NCBI RefSeq assembly: GCF_003063665.1
Contig: NZ_NESF01000013.1
Span: 1-64,000, forward strand
Origin: Limnohabitans sp. Hippo3
GTDB lineage: Bacteria; Pseudomonadota; Gammaproteobacteria; Burkholderiales; Burkholderiaceae_C
DNA: 64,000 nt
Direction of reading: 5' to 3'
The notes beneath the pieces are model-generated. The model saw only the letters and a program-made list of their open reading frames with translations, had not been told where the DNA came from and did no database searches. Shown here in pieces: positions 24,652 to 34,022 of the stretch. Positions within the stretch are counted from its first letter, which is position 1. Each line of letters starts with the position of its first letter. The position numbers were made by a program, and so were the translations under genes.

Positions 24652-26043
24652 ATGAACATCATCATCCTGGGCGCAGGCCGCGTGGGCGAAAGCGTCGCTG
24701 AAAGCCTGGTCTCCGAGCAAAACGACATCACCGTCATTGACCAGGACCCGGCGCGCCTGCGTCTGCTCGAAGAGCGCCTGGACCTGCGCGGCGTGGTGGG
24801 CAACGGCATCCAGCCTTCGGTGCTGCAAGAGGCGGGTGCCAAAGACGCCGACATGCTGATCGCCTGCGCGGCGGCCGACGAATCGAATCTGGTGGTCTGC
24901 AAGATCGCCCACGACCTGTTCAACGTGCCCACCACCATCGCCCGGCTGCGTTCGCCCGAGTTCAACGAAGGCGACGAACTGCTGGGCAAATCGGGTTTCG
25001 CGGTGGACCATGTGATCTGCCCGGAAGAGTCGGTGATGCGCTACATCGAGCAGCTCATCCAGTACCCCGAGGCTTTGCAGGTGCTTGAATTTGCCGAGGG
25101 CCGGGTCAGCCTGATCGTGGTGCGCGCCGCGGCCGACAGCCTGCTGGTGAACCACACCATTGCCGAGTTCCGTGACCGTTTGCCCGATGCCCAGATGCGC
25201 GTGGTGGCCCTGTACCGCCAAGACGCCCAGGTCGACGCTGCGCCCGAGACGCGCATCCTGCCCGGCGACGAAGTCTTTGTGCTGGCCGACACCCGCAAGA
25301 TCCGCATCGTGCTGGCCGGCATCCACAAAACCGACAAACCCGTGCAACGCCTGATGCTGGCAGGGGGCGGCAAAGTGGGCTTGCGCCTGGCGCGCATTCT
25401 GGCCAGCCAGTACGACGTGAAGCTGATCGAGCGCGACAAAAAGCGCTGTGAATACCTGGCCAGCCAGCTGCCCTCGAGCACACTCATCCTCAACGGCGAC
25501 GGTGCCGACGAAGACTTGCTGCACGAAGAAAACGTGGGCGAGATGGACCTGTTTCTGGCGCTGACCAGCGACGACGAAGACAACATCATGTCCGCCATGC
25601 TGGCCAAGCGCATGGGCGCGCGGCGCGTCATGGCCCTGATCAACCGCCGCGCTTACGCCGACATGATGCAGGGCAGCACGATCGACATCGCGATCTCGCC
25701 CGCGCAAACCGTGATCGGCGAGCTGCTGGCGCATTTGCGCCGGGGTGATGTGGCGGCGGTACACAGCTTGCGCCGGGGCGCGGCCGAAGCGCTGGAGGGC
25801 ATTGCGCGCGGCGACCTCAAAACCTCCAAGCTGGTCGGGCGACGCGTTGAGGAAATCAAGCTGCCCCCGGGCGTGAGCATGGGCGCCATTGTGCGGGGCG
25901 AGGGCAAAAAGTCCGAAGTCCTCATGCCGCACCACGACACCCTGATCGAGGCCGACGACCACATCATCCTGTTCATCCCCAACAAGCGCGATGTGCGTGC
26001 GGTGGAAAAACTGTTCCAGGTCAGCGCGACCTTTTTTGGCTGA
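24652..26043 (+). CDS. trkA: Trk potassium uptake regulatory protein TrkA
   Basis: 463 residues with two RCK units, each a Rossmann NAD-binding domain (IIILGAGRVGESVAESL and LMLAGGGKVGLRLARIL) followed by a TrkA_C domain. This peripheral ring protein gates TrkH. The stop overlaps the trkH start by one base, so translation of the pair is coupled. Normal length and motifs; nothing odd. Confidence 0.95.
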   Translation: MNIIILGAGRVGESVAESLVSEQNDITVIDQDPARLRLLEERLDLRGVVGNGIQPSVLQEAGAKDADMLIACAAADESNLVVCKIAHDLFNVPTTIARLRSPEFNEGDELLGKSGFAVDHVICPEESVMRYIEQLIQYPEALQVLEFAEGRVSLIVVRAAADSLLVNHTIAEFRDRLPDAQMRVVALYRQDAQVDAAPETRILPGDEVFVLADTRKIRIVLAGIHKTDKPVQRLMLAGGGKVGLRLARILASQYDVKLIERDKKRCEYLASQLPSSTLILNGDGADEDLLHEENVGEMDLFLALTSDDEDNIMSAMLAKRMGARRVMALINRRAYADMMQGSTIDIAISPAQTVIGELLAHLRRGDVAAVHSLRRGAAEALEGIARGDLKTSKLVGRRVEEIKLPPGVSMGAIVRGEGKKSEVLMPHHDTLIEADDHIILFIPNKRDVRAVEKLFQVSATFFG

Positions 26044-27506
26044 TGCTCAAGACCTTTTTCCCTGTGCTGTCGCTGATGGCGCGCATCCTGCTCGCGTTTT
26101 CGGTCACCTTTCTGGTGCCCGGCATCTGGGCCTGGTTTGAAGACCACCGCGACCTGCAGTGGATCTGGCTGGCGGGTTTCGGCCTGGCGGCCGTCAGCGG
26201 TTTGCTGTTGGCGGCCATCACCCAGCGCCATCGGCGCGAACTGCTGGCCAAAGACGGCTTCTTGCTGGTCAACTTGGTGTGGCTGGTGTTGCCCGCCTAT
26301 TCGGCCTTGCCGCTCATGTTTCTGGTGCCCGAGATCACCTGGTTCAAGGCCTACTTTGAAGCCATGAGTGCGCTCACGGCCACCGGGGCCACGGCCTTGT
26401 CGGGGCTGGACCATTTGCCGGTGTCGGTGAACATTTGGCGCTGTTTTCTGCAGCTGATCGGTGGCCTGGGCATCATGCTGTTGGTGGTGGCGGTGCTGCC
26501 TTTGCTGGGGCTCGGCGGCGTGCAGCTGTACAAGGCCGAGACCCCCGGCCCCATGAAGGACACCAAATTCACCCCCCGCATCGCCGAGACGGCGCGGGGC
26601 CTTTGGGGCGTTTACTTCTTGTTTTCGGGCGCGTGTTGGCTGGCCTACCGCTGGGCGGGCATGAGCTGGGCCGATGCCTTCATGCACATGTGCACCACCA
26701 TGGGCCTGGGTGGTTTTTCTTCGCATGACGCCAGCTTTGCGCACTTCAATTCACCCCTCATCGAAATGGTGGCCATCGTGTTCATGACGCTGGCGGGCAT
26801 CAGTTTTGTGCGCTACTTCGTGGTGCTGCGCAGCCTGTCGCTCAAGCCCGTGACCGGCGACCATGAAATCCGCACCTATTTCGCGGTGCTGGTCTTGTCC
26901 ACCTTGCTGCTCACTGGCCTGTTGCTGGCCCATGGGGTGTACACCGATGTGCCGCAGGCTTTGCGCGCCAGCGCTTTCCATGTGGTGTCGCTGGCCACCA
27001 CCACCGGCTATGCCGCCACCGACTACGCCCAGTGGCCTGTTTTTGCACCGGTCATGCTGATGTTCCTGGGCTGCTTTGTGTCGTGCGCGGGCTCCACAGG
27101 CGGCGGCATCAAGATGGTGCGCATGATTTTGTTGATCAAGCAGGCCCGGCGCGAGCTGGTGCGCATCATCCATCCGCGTGTGGTCAACCCGGTCACCTTG
27201 GGCGGCGGCGTGTTGCCCATGTCGGTCATGACGGCGGTGCTGGGTTTCATGCTGATTTATGGCGCGGCCACCATGGGCCTGAGCATGTTGCTCTTGCTCA
27301 GCGGCATGGACATCGTCACCGCGTTCTCGGCGGTGATCGCCACCGTCAACAACATCGGCCCCGGGCTGGGCGAGGTGGGGCCGTCGGGCAACTTCGGCGG
27401 CCTGAGTCCGTTTCAGCTGGTTGTTCTGACTTTTGCCATGCTGCTGGGCCGACTGGAGTTGTTGTCGGTACTGGTGTTGTTCAGCGCCCACTTTTGGCGA
27501 AAATGA
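26043..27506 (+). CDS. trkH: Trk potassium transporter membrane subunit
   Basis: 487 residues, the potassium-conducting subunit. Four pore-loop repeats are seen, including SALTATGATALSGLD, CTTMGLGGFSSHD, SLATTTGYAATDY and ATVNNIGPGLGEVG, each ending in the selectivity Gly. Further signs are FLGCFVSCAGSTGGGIKMVR and about ten membrane segments. Encoded directly behind trkA as in many proteobacteria. Confidence 0.95.
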   Translation: MLKTFFPVLSLMARILLAFSVTFLVPGIWAWFEDHRDLQWIWLAGFGLAAVSGLLLAAITQRHRRELLAKDGFLLVNLVWLVLPAYSALPLMFLVPEITWFKAYFEAMSALTATGATALSGLDHLPVSVNIWRCFLQLIGGLGIMLLVVAVLPLLGLGGVQLYKAETPGPMKDTKFTPRIAETARGLWGVYFLFSGACWLAYRWAGMSWADAFMHMCTTMGLGGFSSHDASFAHFNSPLIEMVAIVFMTLAGISFVRYFVVLRSLSLKPVTGDHEIRTYFAVLVLSTLLLTGLLLAHGVYTDVPQALRASAFHVVSLATTTGYAATDYAQWPVFAPVMLMFLGCFVSCAGSTGGGIKMVRMILLIKQARRELVRIIHPRVVNPVTLGGGVLPMSVMTAVLGFMLIYGAATMGLSMLLLLSGMDIVTAFSAVIATVNNIGPGLGEVGPSGNFGGLSPFQLVVLTFAMLLGRLELLSVLVLFSAHFWRK

Positions 27507-27542
27507 CGAGGGCCCAAAGCCCCGATTGACAAGGAGACACAC

Positions 27543-27974
27543 ATGCCCATCACCAAAGGATTCCAGGCCCTCGTGGACGAGGCCATGGCCCAGGTCACCA
27601 TGCACAGCGTGGATGACGTCCGCGCCCGCTTGAGCGACCCCCAAGTCCAGATCGTGGACATCCGCGACCCGCGCGAACTCGAACGCGAGGGCACCTTGCC
27701 CGGCGCCCTGCTCGCGCCCCGGGGCATGCTCGAATTCTGGGTAGACCCGGCTTCTCCCTACTTCAAGCCCGTGTTCGCCGACGAGAGCAAAGAGTTCATT
27801 CTGTTTTGCGGCGCAGGCTGGCGCAGCGCCCTGGCCACCAAAACCCTGCAGGACATGGGCATGACCAACGTGGCCCACATCGACGGTGGCTTTGCCGCCT
27901 GGAAAAAAGCCGCCGCTCCCACCGTCACGCTGGAGCAGCACAAGGCCGAAAGCGCAGCGCGCAAAGGCGCTTGA
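27543..27974 (+). CDS. Rhodanese-domain protein
   Basis: 143 residues, a single rhodanese domain. Active-site loop FILFCGAGWRSALATKTLQ with the catalytic Cys, preceded by IVDIRDPRELEREG and followed by VAHIDGGFAAWKKA. Transfers sulfane sulfur, acceptor unknown. AAGGAG lies before the ATG. A REP pair follows directly after the stop. Confidence 0.9.
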   Translation: MPITKGFQALVDEAMAQVTMHSVDDVRARLSDPQVQIVDIRDPRELEREGTLPGALLAPRGMLEFWVDPASPYFKPVFADESKEFILFCGAGWRSALATKTLQDMGMTNVAHIDGGFAAWKKAAAPTVTLEQHKAESAARKGA

Positions 27975-27986
27975 TGCTGTTTTCCT

Positions 27987-28054
27987 GTAGGTCGGCGGCT
28001 TCAGCCCCGACAGACTGGAATGCCTCACCATGTCGGGGCTGAAGCCACCGACCT
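27987..28054. repeat. REP/BIME-type palindromic repeat, copy 2
   Basis: Starts GTAGGTCGGCGGCTTCAGCC, has an inner spacer, and ends with CCATGTCGGGGCT, GAAGCC and CCGACCT. It shares outer ends and the CCATGTCGGGGCT block with copy 1 at 22657-22726. It fills the gap between two small genes. Confidence 0.8.
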
Positions 28055-28066
28055 TCAAAAGAGTCC

Positions 28067-28459
28067 ATGAATTTGTCCCCTTGCCCCTGCGGCCGTACCA
28101 ATCCCAAAGGCCAGGCGCTGAGCCTGGCCCACTGCTGCGGCCCATTGCATGGCGGCGAGGCTGCACCCGATGCCGAACGGCTGATGCGCTCACGCTACAG
28201 CGCCTTCGTGCTGGGCAACGTGCCGTATTTGCTCGCCACCTGGCACCGCAGCCAGCGGCCTGCCGAATTGACACTCGAAGCAGGGGCCAAATGGCTGGGG
28301 CTGGACATTCGGCAGCACCGTGTCACGGGTGCCGACACCGCCGAGGTCGAATTTGTGGCGCGCTTTCGGGTGGGCGGTAAAGCGGTGCGCCAGCACGAAC
28401 GCAGCCGCTTTGTGCGGGATGATGGGCGCTGGTTTTATGTGGACGGGGATGTGCTGTGA
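28067..28459 (+). CDS. YchJ-family protein with SEC-C type zinc motif
   Basis: 130 residues. N-terminal [24 protein letters not shown] provides the Cys/His zinc knuckle; the rest ([20 protein letters not shown], then [20 protein letters not shown] and WFYVDGDV) is the NTF2-like YchJ domain. YchJ proteins are widespread; function is unsettled. The stop is 36 bases before the HAD gene. Confidence 0.9.
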   Translation: MNLSPCPCGRTNPKGQALSLAHCCGPLHGGEAAPDAERLMRSRYSAFVLGNVPYLLATWHRSQRPAELTLEAGAKWLGLDIRQHRVTGADTAEVEFVARFRVGGKAVRQHERSRFVRDDGRWFYVDGDVL

Positions 28460-28494
28460 AGAGGGTGCAGAAGACCGCCCCGTATGATGACGCC

Positions 28495-29142
28495 ATGAAC
28501 TTTGAAGCCATTTTGTTTGACTGCGACGGCGTGCTGGTGGACAGCGAAGCCATCACCTGCGGCGTGCTGCGTGACATGTTTGAAGAGCAAGGCTGGCGCA
28601 TGACGCTGGCCGAGTGCATGCAGCGTTTTGTGGGCCACACCGTCAAAAGCCAGCGCAGCACCATCGAAGCGCACACCGGCCAGCCGCTCACCGATGCGTG
28701 GCTGGAACAATTTTTTGCCCGACGCAACGAGCGCTTGACCCAAAGCATCACCGCCATCGACGGCGTGCACGAGGCGGTGGCGCATTTGCATGACCACTGC
28801 CAGGGCCGCATCGCGGTGGCCTCCGGTGCCGACCGCTTCAAGGTCGAGATGATGCTCCGGCAAGTGGGGCTGATGGATTTTTTTGAAGGCCGGATTTTCA
28901 GCGGGCATGAGATGCCGCGCAGCAAACCGCACCCCGACGTGTACCTGGCCGCTGCAGCTCATTTGAAAGTGGACCCGGCTCACTGCCTGGTGGTGGAAGA
29001 CACCACGGTGGGCATCACGGCGGGCGTGGCCGCAGGGGCCACCGTGTGGGCTTATGCCGCGCCGCCCGCCGAGCATGCGCCGCTCTTACAGGCTGGGGCG
29101 CACCGGGTGTTCACCGGCATGCACGCGCTGCGCCTGGCTTGA
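28495..29142 (+). CDS. HAD-superfamily phosphatase (beta-phosphoglucomutase/Gph-like)
   Basis: 215 residues. Motif I is ILFDCDGVLVDSE, motif II IAVASGADRFK (Ser), and motifs III/IV SKPHPDVYLAAA and CLVVEDTTVGITAGVAAG. The four-helix cap inserted after motif I is present. It is in the family that includes phosphoglycolate phosphatase and sugar-phosphate phosphatases; substrate cannot be decided. Start chosen at MNFEAILFD. Confidence 0.88.
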   Translation: MNFEAILFDCDGVLVDSEAITCGVLRDMFEEQGWRMTLAECMQRFVGHTVKSQRSTIEAHTGQPLTDAWLEQFFARRNERLTQSITAIDGVHEAVAHLHDHCQGRIAVASGADRFKVEMMLRQVGLMDFFEGRIFSGHEMPRSKPHPDVYLAAAAHLKVDPAHCLVVEDTTVGITAGVAAGATVWAYAAPPAEHAPLLQAGAHRVFTGMHALRLA

Positions 29143-29162
29143 GCCCGGATGGACGGGGATTT

Positions 29163-30206
29163 TCAAGGCAATCTGGCCAGCCTGAACTCTTCAGGCGTCT
29201 GCCCCGTCCAGCTCTTGAACGCCCGCATGAAACTCTTCTCGTTCTGAAACCCTACCTCGGCCGCGATCTGTTTGATCGGGCGCTGCGTGCGCAGCAGCAG
29301 GTCGGTGGCCAGGTCGCGGCGCACCGCGTCTTTGAGCTGCTGCAGGCTTGCGCCTTCTTCTTTCAATTGTCGGTGCAGGGTGCGGGCCGACAGGTTGAGC
29401 CAGGCAGCCAGGTCGTCGGCATTGCGGCTGTGCTCAGGGTGCTCGGCCAGGGTCTGGCGCACTTTCTCCACCAACAGGCGGTCGCGCCGGTAAGGCCGCA
29501 CGGTGAGCAACAGTGCGCGCTGCAGCATGCGCTGCAGGGCAGCCTCGTCGCGGCGCACGGGCAGGCTCAGGTAGCCTGCGTCAAACTGCAGGCTGTGCTC
29601 GGGCGCGTTGAATTGGGTCGGTCCGTCAAACAGCACCCGGTAGCTGCCCGCGTGCGGCGGCGGGGCAAAACGCAAGGTGGTTTGCAGCAAGGGGATGCGC
29701 GAATCGGTCAGCCAGCAGGCCACGCCCAGCGCGTTGCGCAGCACCGAGACCACGGCAAATTCCTGCAAAACGCCCAGCTCGCGTTGCTCGGTCAATTGCA
29801 GGCTGGCCACGCCCTGGCTCTGGCTGACTTGCAATTGGATGTCGTCGGTCAGCAGGCCGTGGTGCCGGCACCATCGCGCCAGCGCCACGCCCAGGGTGGG
29901 GGAGGTCAGCGAGGCGCGCACCAGCATGCCGTAACTGCCCCAGGGCAGGCGGCGGCTGAACCAGCCCAGGGCCTCGTCGTCCAACTCGCGCATGGCACTG
30001 GCCGAGAGCCATTCCATTTGCAAAGCGGTGATGCGCGCATCGGGTTGGTCCAGTAAGTTTGGCGCAATTTGTGCCGAGGACAGCGCTGGCAAAGGGTCCA
30101 TTCCCCGTTGGGCATAGGCCGCCACGATGGCTTTGACAAAAGCCATGGGCGTCTCGGCACGACCGGTCGTTCCGAGGCTGGCAAGGGGGGTGGCAGCAGG
30201 ATTCAT
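29163..30206 (-). CDS. AraC-family transcriptional regulator
   Basis: 347 residues. N-terminal arabinose-binding-like sensor domain of the OruR type (LDDEALGWFSRRLPWGSYGML) and C-terminal double helix-turn-helix (DLAAWLNLSARTLHRQLKEE, then IKQIAAEVGFQNEKSFMRAFKSWTGQTPEEFR). The start MNPAATPLAS at 30206 gives 131 bases to the divergent liuB, so it is the best candidate regulator for the liuB gene run, whose promoter region lacks the LiuR palindrome. Confidence 0.88.
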   Translation of the reverse strand: MNPAATPLASLGTTGRAETPMAFVKAIVAAYAQRGMDPLPALSSAQIAPNLLDQPDARITALQMEWLSASAMRELDDEALGWFSRRLPWGSYGMLVRASLTSPTLGVALARWCRHHGLLTDDIQLQVSQSQGVASLQLTEQRELGVLQEFAVVSVLRNALGVACWLTDSRIPLLQTTLRFAPPPHAGSYRVLFDGPTQFNAPEHSLQFDAGYLSLPVRRDEAALQRMLQRALLLTVRPYRRDRLLVEKVRQTLAEHPEHSRNADDLAAWLNLSARTLHRQLKEEGASLQQLKDAVRRDLATDLLLRTQRPIKQIAAEVGFQNEKSFMRAFKSWTGQTPEEFRLARLP

Positions 30207-30337
30207 GGCAGCATAAATTGTGGCACGATTTGCAACCCATTTGACACCCCACTCTTGCCCAGCCGCCTTTAAGCTGGAGGGCATTGCACGTTCAATGCGC
30301 CCAGGCCAAGCCCTGCGGCGCAAGCCAAGGAAGCCCT

Positions 30338-31945
30338 ATGACCGTTTTGCACTCCCAACTGAACCCGCGTTCTGCCGATTTTCAGCACAACGTCGCCGCC
30401 ATGCGCGGCCTGGTCGATGACCTGCGTGCCCACCTCGAGCGCGTAGCCCAAGGTGGTGGCGAAGCCGCCCGCGCCAAACACACCGCCCGGGGCAAGCTGC
30501 TGCCGCGTGACCGTGTGCAGATGCTGCTTGACCCCGGAACGCCTTTCTTGGAAGTCGCGCCGCTGGCCGCGCTCAACATGTACAACAACGACGCGCCCAG
30601 CTCCGGGGTGATCGTGGGCATTGGCCGCGTGAGCGGGGTCGATTGCATGATCGTGTGCAACGACGCCACGGTGAAGGGCGGCACCTATTACCCGATGACG
30701 GTGAAAAAGCATTTGCGTGCGCAAGAGATCGCGCAGCAAAACCGCCTGCCCTGCATCTATCTGGTGGATTCGGGCGGTGCCAACCTGCCCAACCAGGACG
30801 AAGTTTTCCCCGACCGCGACCACTTCGGCCGCATCTTTTTCAACCAGGCCAACATGAGCGCACTGGGCATCGCACAGATCGCCGTGGTCATGGGCTCGTG
30901 CACGGCCGGTGGCGCCTATGTGCCTGCGATGAGCGACGAGACCATCATCGTCAAGAACCAGGGCACGATCTTTTTGGGTGGCCCACCTTTGGTGAAGGCC
31001 GCTACCGGTGAGGTGGTGAGCGCTGAGGACCTGGGCGGTGGCGATGTGCACACGCGCTTGAGTGGCGTGGCCGACCACCTGGCGCAAAACGATGTGCACG
31101 CGCTGGCGCTGGCGCGCCAAGCCGTGAAAAACCTCAATGCGCAAAAGGCCCCGAACATCGCCACGCACGCGCCTGTGCCCCCCAAGTTCGATGCGCAAGA
31201 GCTGTACGGCGTGATCCCGACAGACACGCGCAAGCCCTTTGACGTGCGCGAGATCATCGCCCGCATCGTCGATGGCTCGGAGTTCGACGAATTCAAGTCG
31301 CGCTTTGGCACCACCTTGGTCTGCGGCTTTGCCCGCATCGAAGGCATGCCGGTGGGCATCATCGCCAACAACGGCATCTTGTTCAGCGAATCAGCCTTGA
31401 AGGGTGCGCACTTCATCGAGCTGTGCTGCCAGCGCAAGACGCCGCTGGTCTTCTTGCAGAACATCACCGGCTTCATGGTCGGTCGCAAATACGAAAACGA
31501 AGGCATCGCCCGCAACGGCGCCAAGATGGTCACGGCCGTGGCCACCGCCGCAGTGCCCAAGTTCACCATCATCATCGGCGGCAGCTTTGGCGCGGGCAAC
31601 TACGGCATGTGCGGCCGCGCTTACAGCCCCCGATTCTTGTGGATGTGGCCGAACGCGCGCATCAGCGTCATGGGCGGCGAGCAGGCCGCGAGCGTGCTGG
31701 CCACTGTCAAGCGCGACGGCATCGAAGCCAAGGGCGGCCAGTGGAGCATGGAGGAAGAAGAGGCCTTCAAGGCCCCGATCAAGCAGCAATACGAAGACCA
31801 GGGCCACCCCTATTACGCCACCGCCCGCATCTGGGACGACGGCATCATCGACCCGGCCGACACCCGCCGTGTGCTGGCGCTGGGCTTGAGCGCATCGCTG
31901 AACGCCCCGATTCCCGAGACGAAATTTGGACTTTTCCGCATGTGA
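30338..31945 (+). CDS. liuB: Methylcrotonyl-CoA carboxylase, carboxyltransferase (beta) subunit
   Basis: 535 residues. Transfers the carboxyl group from biotin on LiuD to 3-methylcrotonyl-CoA. The two crotonase-like halves and oxyanion segments are seen in [56 protein letters not shown] and [18 protein letters not shown], all characteristic of the MCC rather than the propionyl-CoA enzyme. AAGGAAG precedes ATG 30338. The stop is followed at once by the vapB operator, so the LiuD partner gene lies 3.2 kb on, beyond a toxin-antitoxin pair and two other genes. Confidence 0.95.
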   Translation: MTVLHSQLNPRSADFQHNVAAMRGLVDDLRAHLERVAQGGGEAARAKHTARGKLLPRDRVQMLLDPGTPFLEVAPLAALNMYNNDAPSSGVIVGIGRVSGVDCMIVCNDATVKGGTYYPMTVKKHLRAQEIAQQNRLPCIYLVDSGGANLPNQDEVFPDRDHFGRIFFNQANMSALGIAQIAVVMGSCTAGGAYVPAMSDETIIVKNQGTIFLGGPPLVKAATGEVVSAEDLGGGDVHTRLSGVADHLAQNDVHALALARQAVKNLNAQKAPNIATHAPVPPKFDAQELYGVIPTDTRKPFDVREIIARIVDGSEFDEFKSRFGTTLVCGFARIEGMPVGIIANNGILFSESALKGAHFIELCCQRKTPLVFLQNITGFMVGRKYENEGIARNGAKMVTAVATAAVPKFTIIIGGSFGAGNYGMCGRAYSPRFLWMWPNARISVMGGEQAASVLATVKRDGIEAKGGQWSMEEEEAFKAPIKQQYEDQGHPYYATARIWDDGIIDPADTRRVLALGLSASLNAPIPETKFGLFRM

Positions 31946-31973
31946 TGTGTATGATTTTGTAAATTCATACACA
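31946..31973. promoter_or_regulatory. VapB operator/promoter
   Basis: Perfect inverted repeat TGTGTATGA (31946-31954) and TCATACACA (31965-31973) with a ten-base AT spacer, starting at the base after the liuB stop and 17 bases before the vapB start. Autoregulated toxin-antitoxin operons have such sites; AAGGGGG follows as ribosome binding site. Confidence 0.8.
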
Positions 31974-31989
31974 TTGAAGGGGGTTCAAA

Positions 31990-32310
31990 ATGCGCACCAA
32001 CATCGTGATCGACGACAAGCTCATGGCCGATGTCATGGCTTCGGGAGATTTCAAGACCAAGAAGGAAGCGGTCGAAGAAGGCTTGCGTCTGCTCAAGCGC
32101 AAAAAGGCGTATGCCGCTTTGTTGGCCGCGCATGGCACCTTGTTTTGGGACGACTCCGACGAAGCATGGGCCAAGGCGCGCGAAGAAGGGCAACTTGCAG
32201 AGACCGTGCAAGAACCTGTTGCGACTTATGCGGTCAAGCCCGCTGTCAAAGCTCGAAAATCTCAAGCAGGCGCTGAATCCAAGCTGGGTGGGAAAGGCAA
32301 GTCAGCATGA
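31990..32310 (+). CDS. vapB: VapB-type antitoxin
   Basis: 106 residues. N-terminal ribbon-helix-helix (MRTNIVIDDKLMADVMASGD, FKTKKEAVEEGLRLLKRKKA), which would bind the operator in front of the gene, then a C-terminal tail that would mask the toxin. The tail is unusually long and Ala/Lys-rich (VKPAVKARKSQAGAESKLGG). Overlaps vapC by four bases (ATGA). Confidence 0.88.
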   Translation: MRTNIVIDDKLMADVMASGDFKTKKEAVEEGLRLLKRKKAYAALLAAHGTLFWDDSDEAWAKAREEGQLAETVQEPVATYAVKPAVKARKSQAGAESKLGGKGKSA

Positions 32311-32714
32311 TTTTGGTGGACTCCAGCGTGCTGATCGATCACTTTCGAGGCACGATCAACCCACAGACCCAACAGTTAAAGCGCTGGCTCTCTGGGGAAG
32401 ATGGGCCGCCCGACATTGGTGTAGCCGATCTGGTTATTTTTGAAGTGGTGCGAGGCTTCTCCACAGCCAGTGCCCAGGCCCGGGCGCGGGAGCTCCTGCT
32501 GGACTTGGAGGTGGTGGAAATTGGTGGCCTCGATAACGCCCTGCAGGCGGCCACACTCTATCAACGGTTGCGCCAATCTGGCCGCACCGTACGCAGCCCC
32601 ATCGACGTGCTATTGGCCAGCTACTGCATGACGCACGGCCACACCCTGCTGCACCGCGACACCGACTTTGAATCGCTCAAAACTTTGGGAGGCTTGGACA
32701 CATGGCCGCACTGA
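32307..32714 (+). CDS. vapC: VapC-type PIN-domain ribonuclease toxin
   Basis: 135 residues, a full PIN domain. Acidic residues for the metal site are in MILVDSSVLIDHFRG, the Glu of VIFEVVRG, the Asp of RSPIDVLLASYC and the Asp of LLHRDTDFE. VapC toxins cut RNA, commonly tRNA or rRNA, when freed from VapB. The pair sits on the same strand inside the liu genes, and the end overlaps dinB by 13 bases. Confidence 0.9.
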   Translation: MILVDSSVLIDHFRGTINPQTQQLKRWLSGEDGPPDIGVADLVIFEVVRGFSTASAQARARELLLDLEVVEIGGLDNALQAATLYQRLRQSGRTVRSPIDVLLASYCMTHGHTLLHRDTDFESLKTLGGLDTWPH

Positions 32715-33238
32715 ACAACGCATCGACTTGGCACACCCACTTCTCGCGCCAGGCCCGCTACCACGTCTGGGTCACGCACCGCCTGCTCGAAGCGGTCTCG
32801 CGCGTGTCCGATGCAGACTATCGGCGCGACGTGGGCCTGTTCTTCCAAAGCATCCACGGCACGCTGAACCACATGCTGGTGGCCGAGCACTTGCTCTGGT
32901 ATCCGCGTTTTGCCAAAGGCGCATCGCCGGTGCTGGCGTTGAACAGCGAAATTGAACCCGATCGCGAACGCCTGGCGCAGGCACTCAAGGGCGGATCGGC
33001 CAACTGGACACCCCTGATCGCCAGCTGGAGCGCCGAGCGTTTTGATGGCCAACTGGACTACCGGACCAGCAAGGGCGACCCCCTGTCCTTGCCCTTTGCG
33101 GCCACTTTGTCGCATGTGTTCAACCACGCTACCCATCACCGTGGGCAAATCACGGCAGCCTTGACGGCCATGGGCCAGCCTTGCCCCGAGCTGGACATGG
33201 TGTATTTCCTTTTGGCAGAACAAACCCCCAAAGCATGA
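32702..33238 (+). CDS. DinB-family protein
   Basis: 178 residues of four-helix-bundle DinB type. Metal-binding His positions: HGTLNHMLVAEH and the C-terminal HVFNHATHHRGQITAALTAMG. DinB-like proteins include thiol-S-transferases and many unknowns. The gene overlaps vapC at its start and liuC at its end (ATGA), so it is translationally tied to both. Confidence 0.85.
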   Translation: MAALNNASTWHTHFSRQARYHVWVTHRLLEAVSRVSDADYRRDVGLFFQSIHGTLNHMLVAEHLLWYPRFAKGASPVLALNSEIEPDRERLAQALKGGSANWTPLIASWSAERFDGQLDYRTSKGDPLSLPFAATLSHVFNHATHHRGQITAALTAMGQPCPELDMVYFLLAEQTPKA

Positions 33239-34020
33239 GCACAGCACTGAACATTTCCACCCAAGGCGGCGTGCACACCATCACGCTGTCGCGCCCCGAC
33301 GTGCGCAACGCCTTCAACGACGAAGTCATTGCCGAGCTGAAAAACGCCTTTCTGGCAGTGGCCCAGGACAGCACGGTGCGCTGCGTGGTGCTGGCCGCCG
33401 AGGGACCCGCGTTTTGTGCCGGCGCAGACCTGAACTGGATGCGCCGCATGGCCGACTACACCCAGGGTGAAAACCTGGCCGATGCGGGCGAGCTGGCCGC
33501 GATGCTGCGTGCGATTTATGAATGCCCCCAGCCGACCATCGCCCGCGTGCAAGGCGATGTGTATGCGGGGGGCATGGGCCTGGTGGCGGCGTGTGACATG
33601 GCGGTGAGCGTGGACACGGCCCACTATTGCCTGAGCGAAGTCAAGCTGGGCCTGATCCCCGCCACCATCAGCCCCTATGTGATCCGCGCCATGGGTGCGC
33701 GTGCGGCGCACCGCTACTTTTTGACGGCCGAGCGCTTTGGCTCGGCCGAGGCGCACCGCATTGGTCTGGTGCATGAGGTGGTCAGCGCCGATGCGCTGGA
33801 CGCGAAAGTGGCCGAGTTGACGCAAGCGCTGGTCAACGCCAGCCCCCACGCCGTGCGTGCCTGCAAGAAGCTGGTGCAGGATGTGGCCGAACGCGAGATC
33901 AACGATGCGCTGGTGCGTCAGACGGTAGAGGGCATCGCCGACATCCGCGCCAGCAGCGAAGGCAAAGAGGGCGTGCAGTCCTTCTTGCAAAAACGCAAAC
34001 CCGGCTGGTTGCTGCCTTAA
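33235..34020 (+). CDS. liuC: Methylglutaconyl-CoA hydratase (enoyl-CoA hydratase family)
   Basis: 261 residues of crotonase fold. Oxyanion-hole blocks LAAEGPAFCAGADLNWMRRM and GDVYAGGMGLVAACDMAVSV, and the C-terminal trimer helix. The DLNWMRRM segment is characteristic of the AtuE/LiuC group. Hydrates 3-methylglutaconyl-CoA to HMG-CoA. ATG overlaps the dinB stop. The role is supported by placement between liuB and liuD/liuE. Confidence 0.9.
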   Translation: MSTALNISTQGGVHTITLSRPDVRNAFNDEVIAELKNAFLAVAQDSTVRCVVLAAEGPAFCAGADLNWMRRMADYTQGENLADAGELAAMLRAIYECPQPTIARVQGDVYAGGMGLVAACDMAVSVDTAHYCLSEVKLGLIPATISPYVIRAMGARAAHRYFLTAERFGSAEAHRIGLVHEVVSADALDAKVAELTQALVNASPHAVRACKKLVQDVAEREINDALVRQTVEGIADIRASSEGKEGVQSFLQKRKPGWLLP

Positions 34021-34022
34021 AA

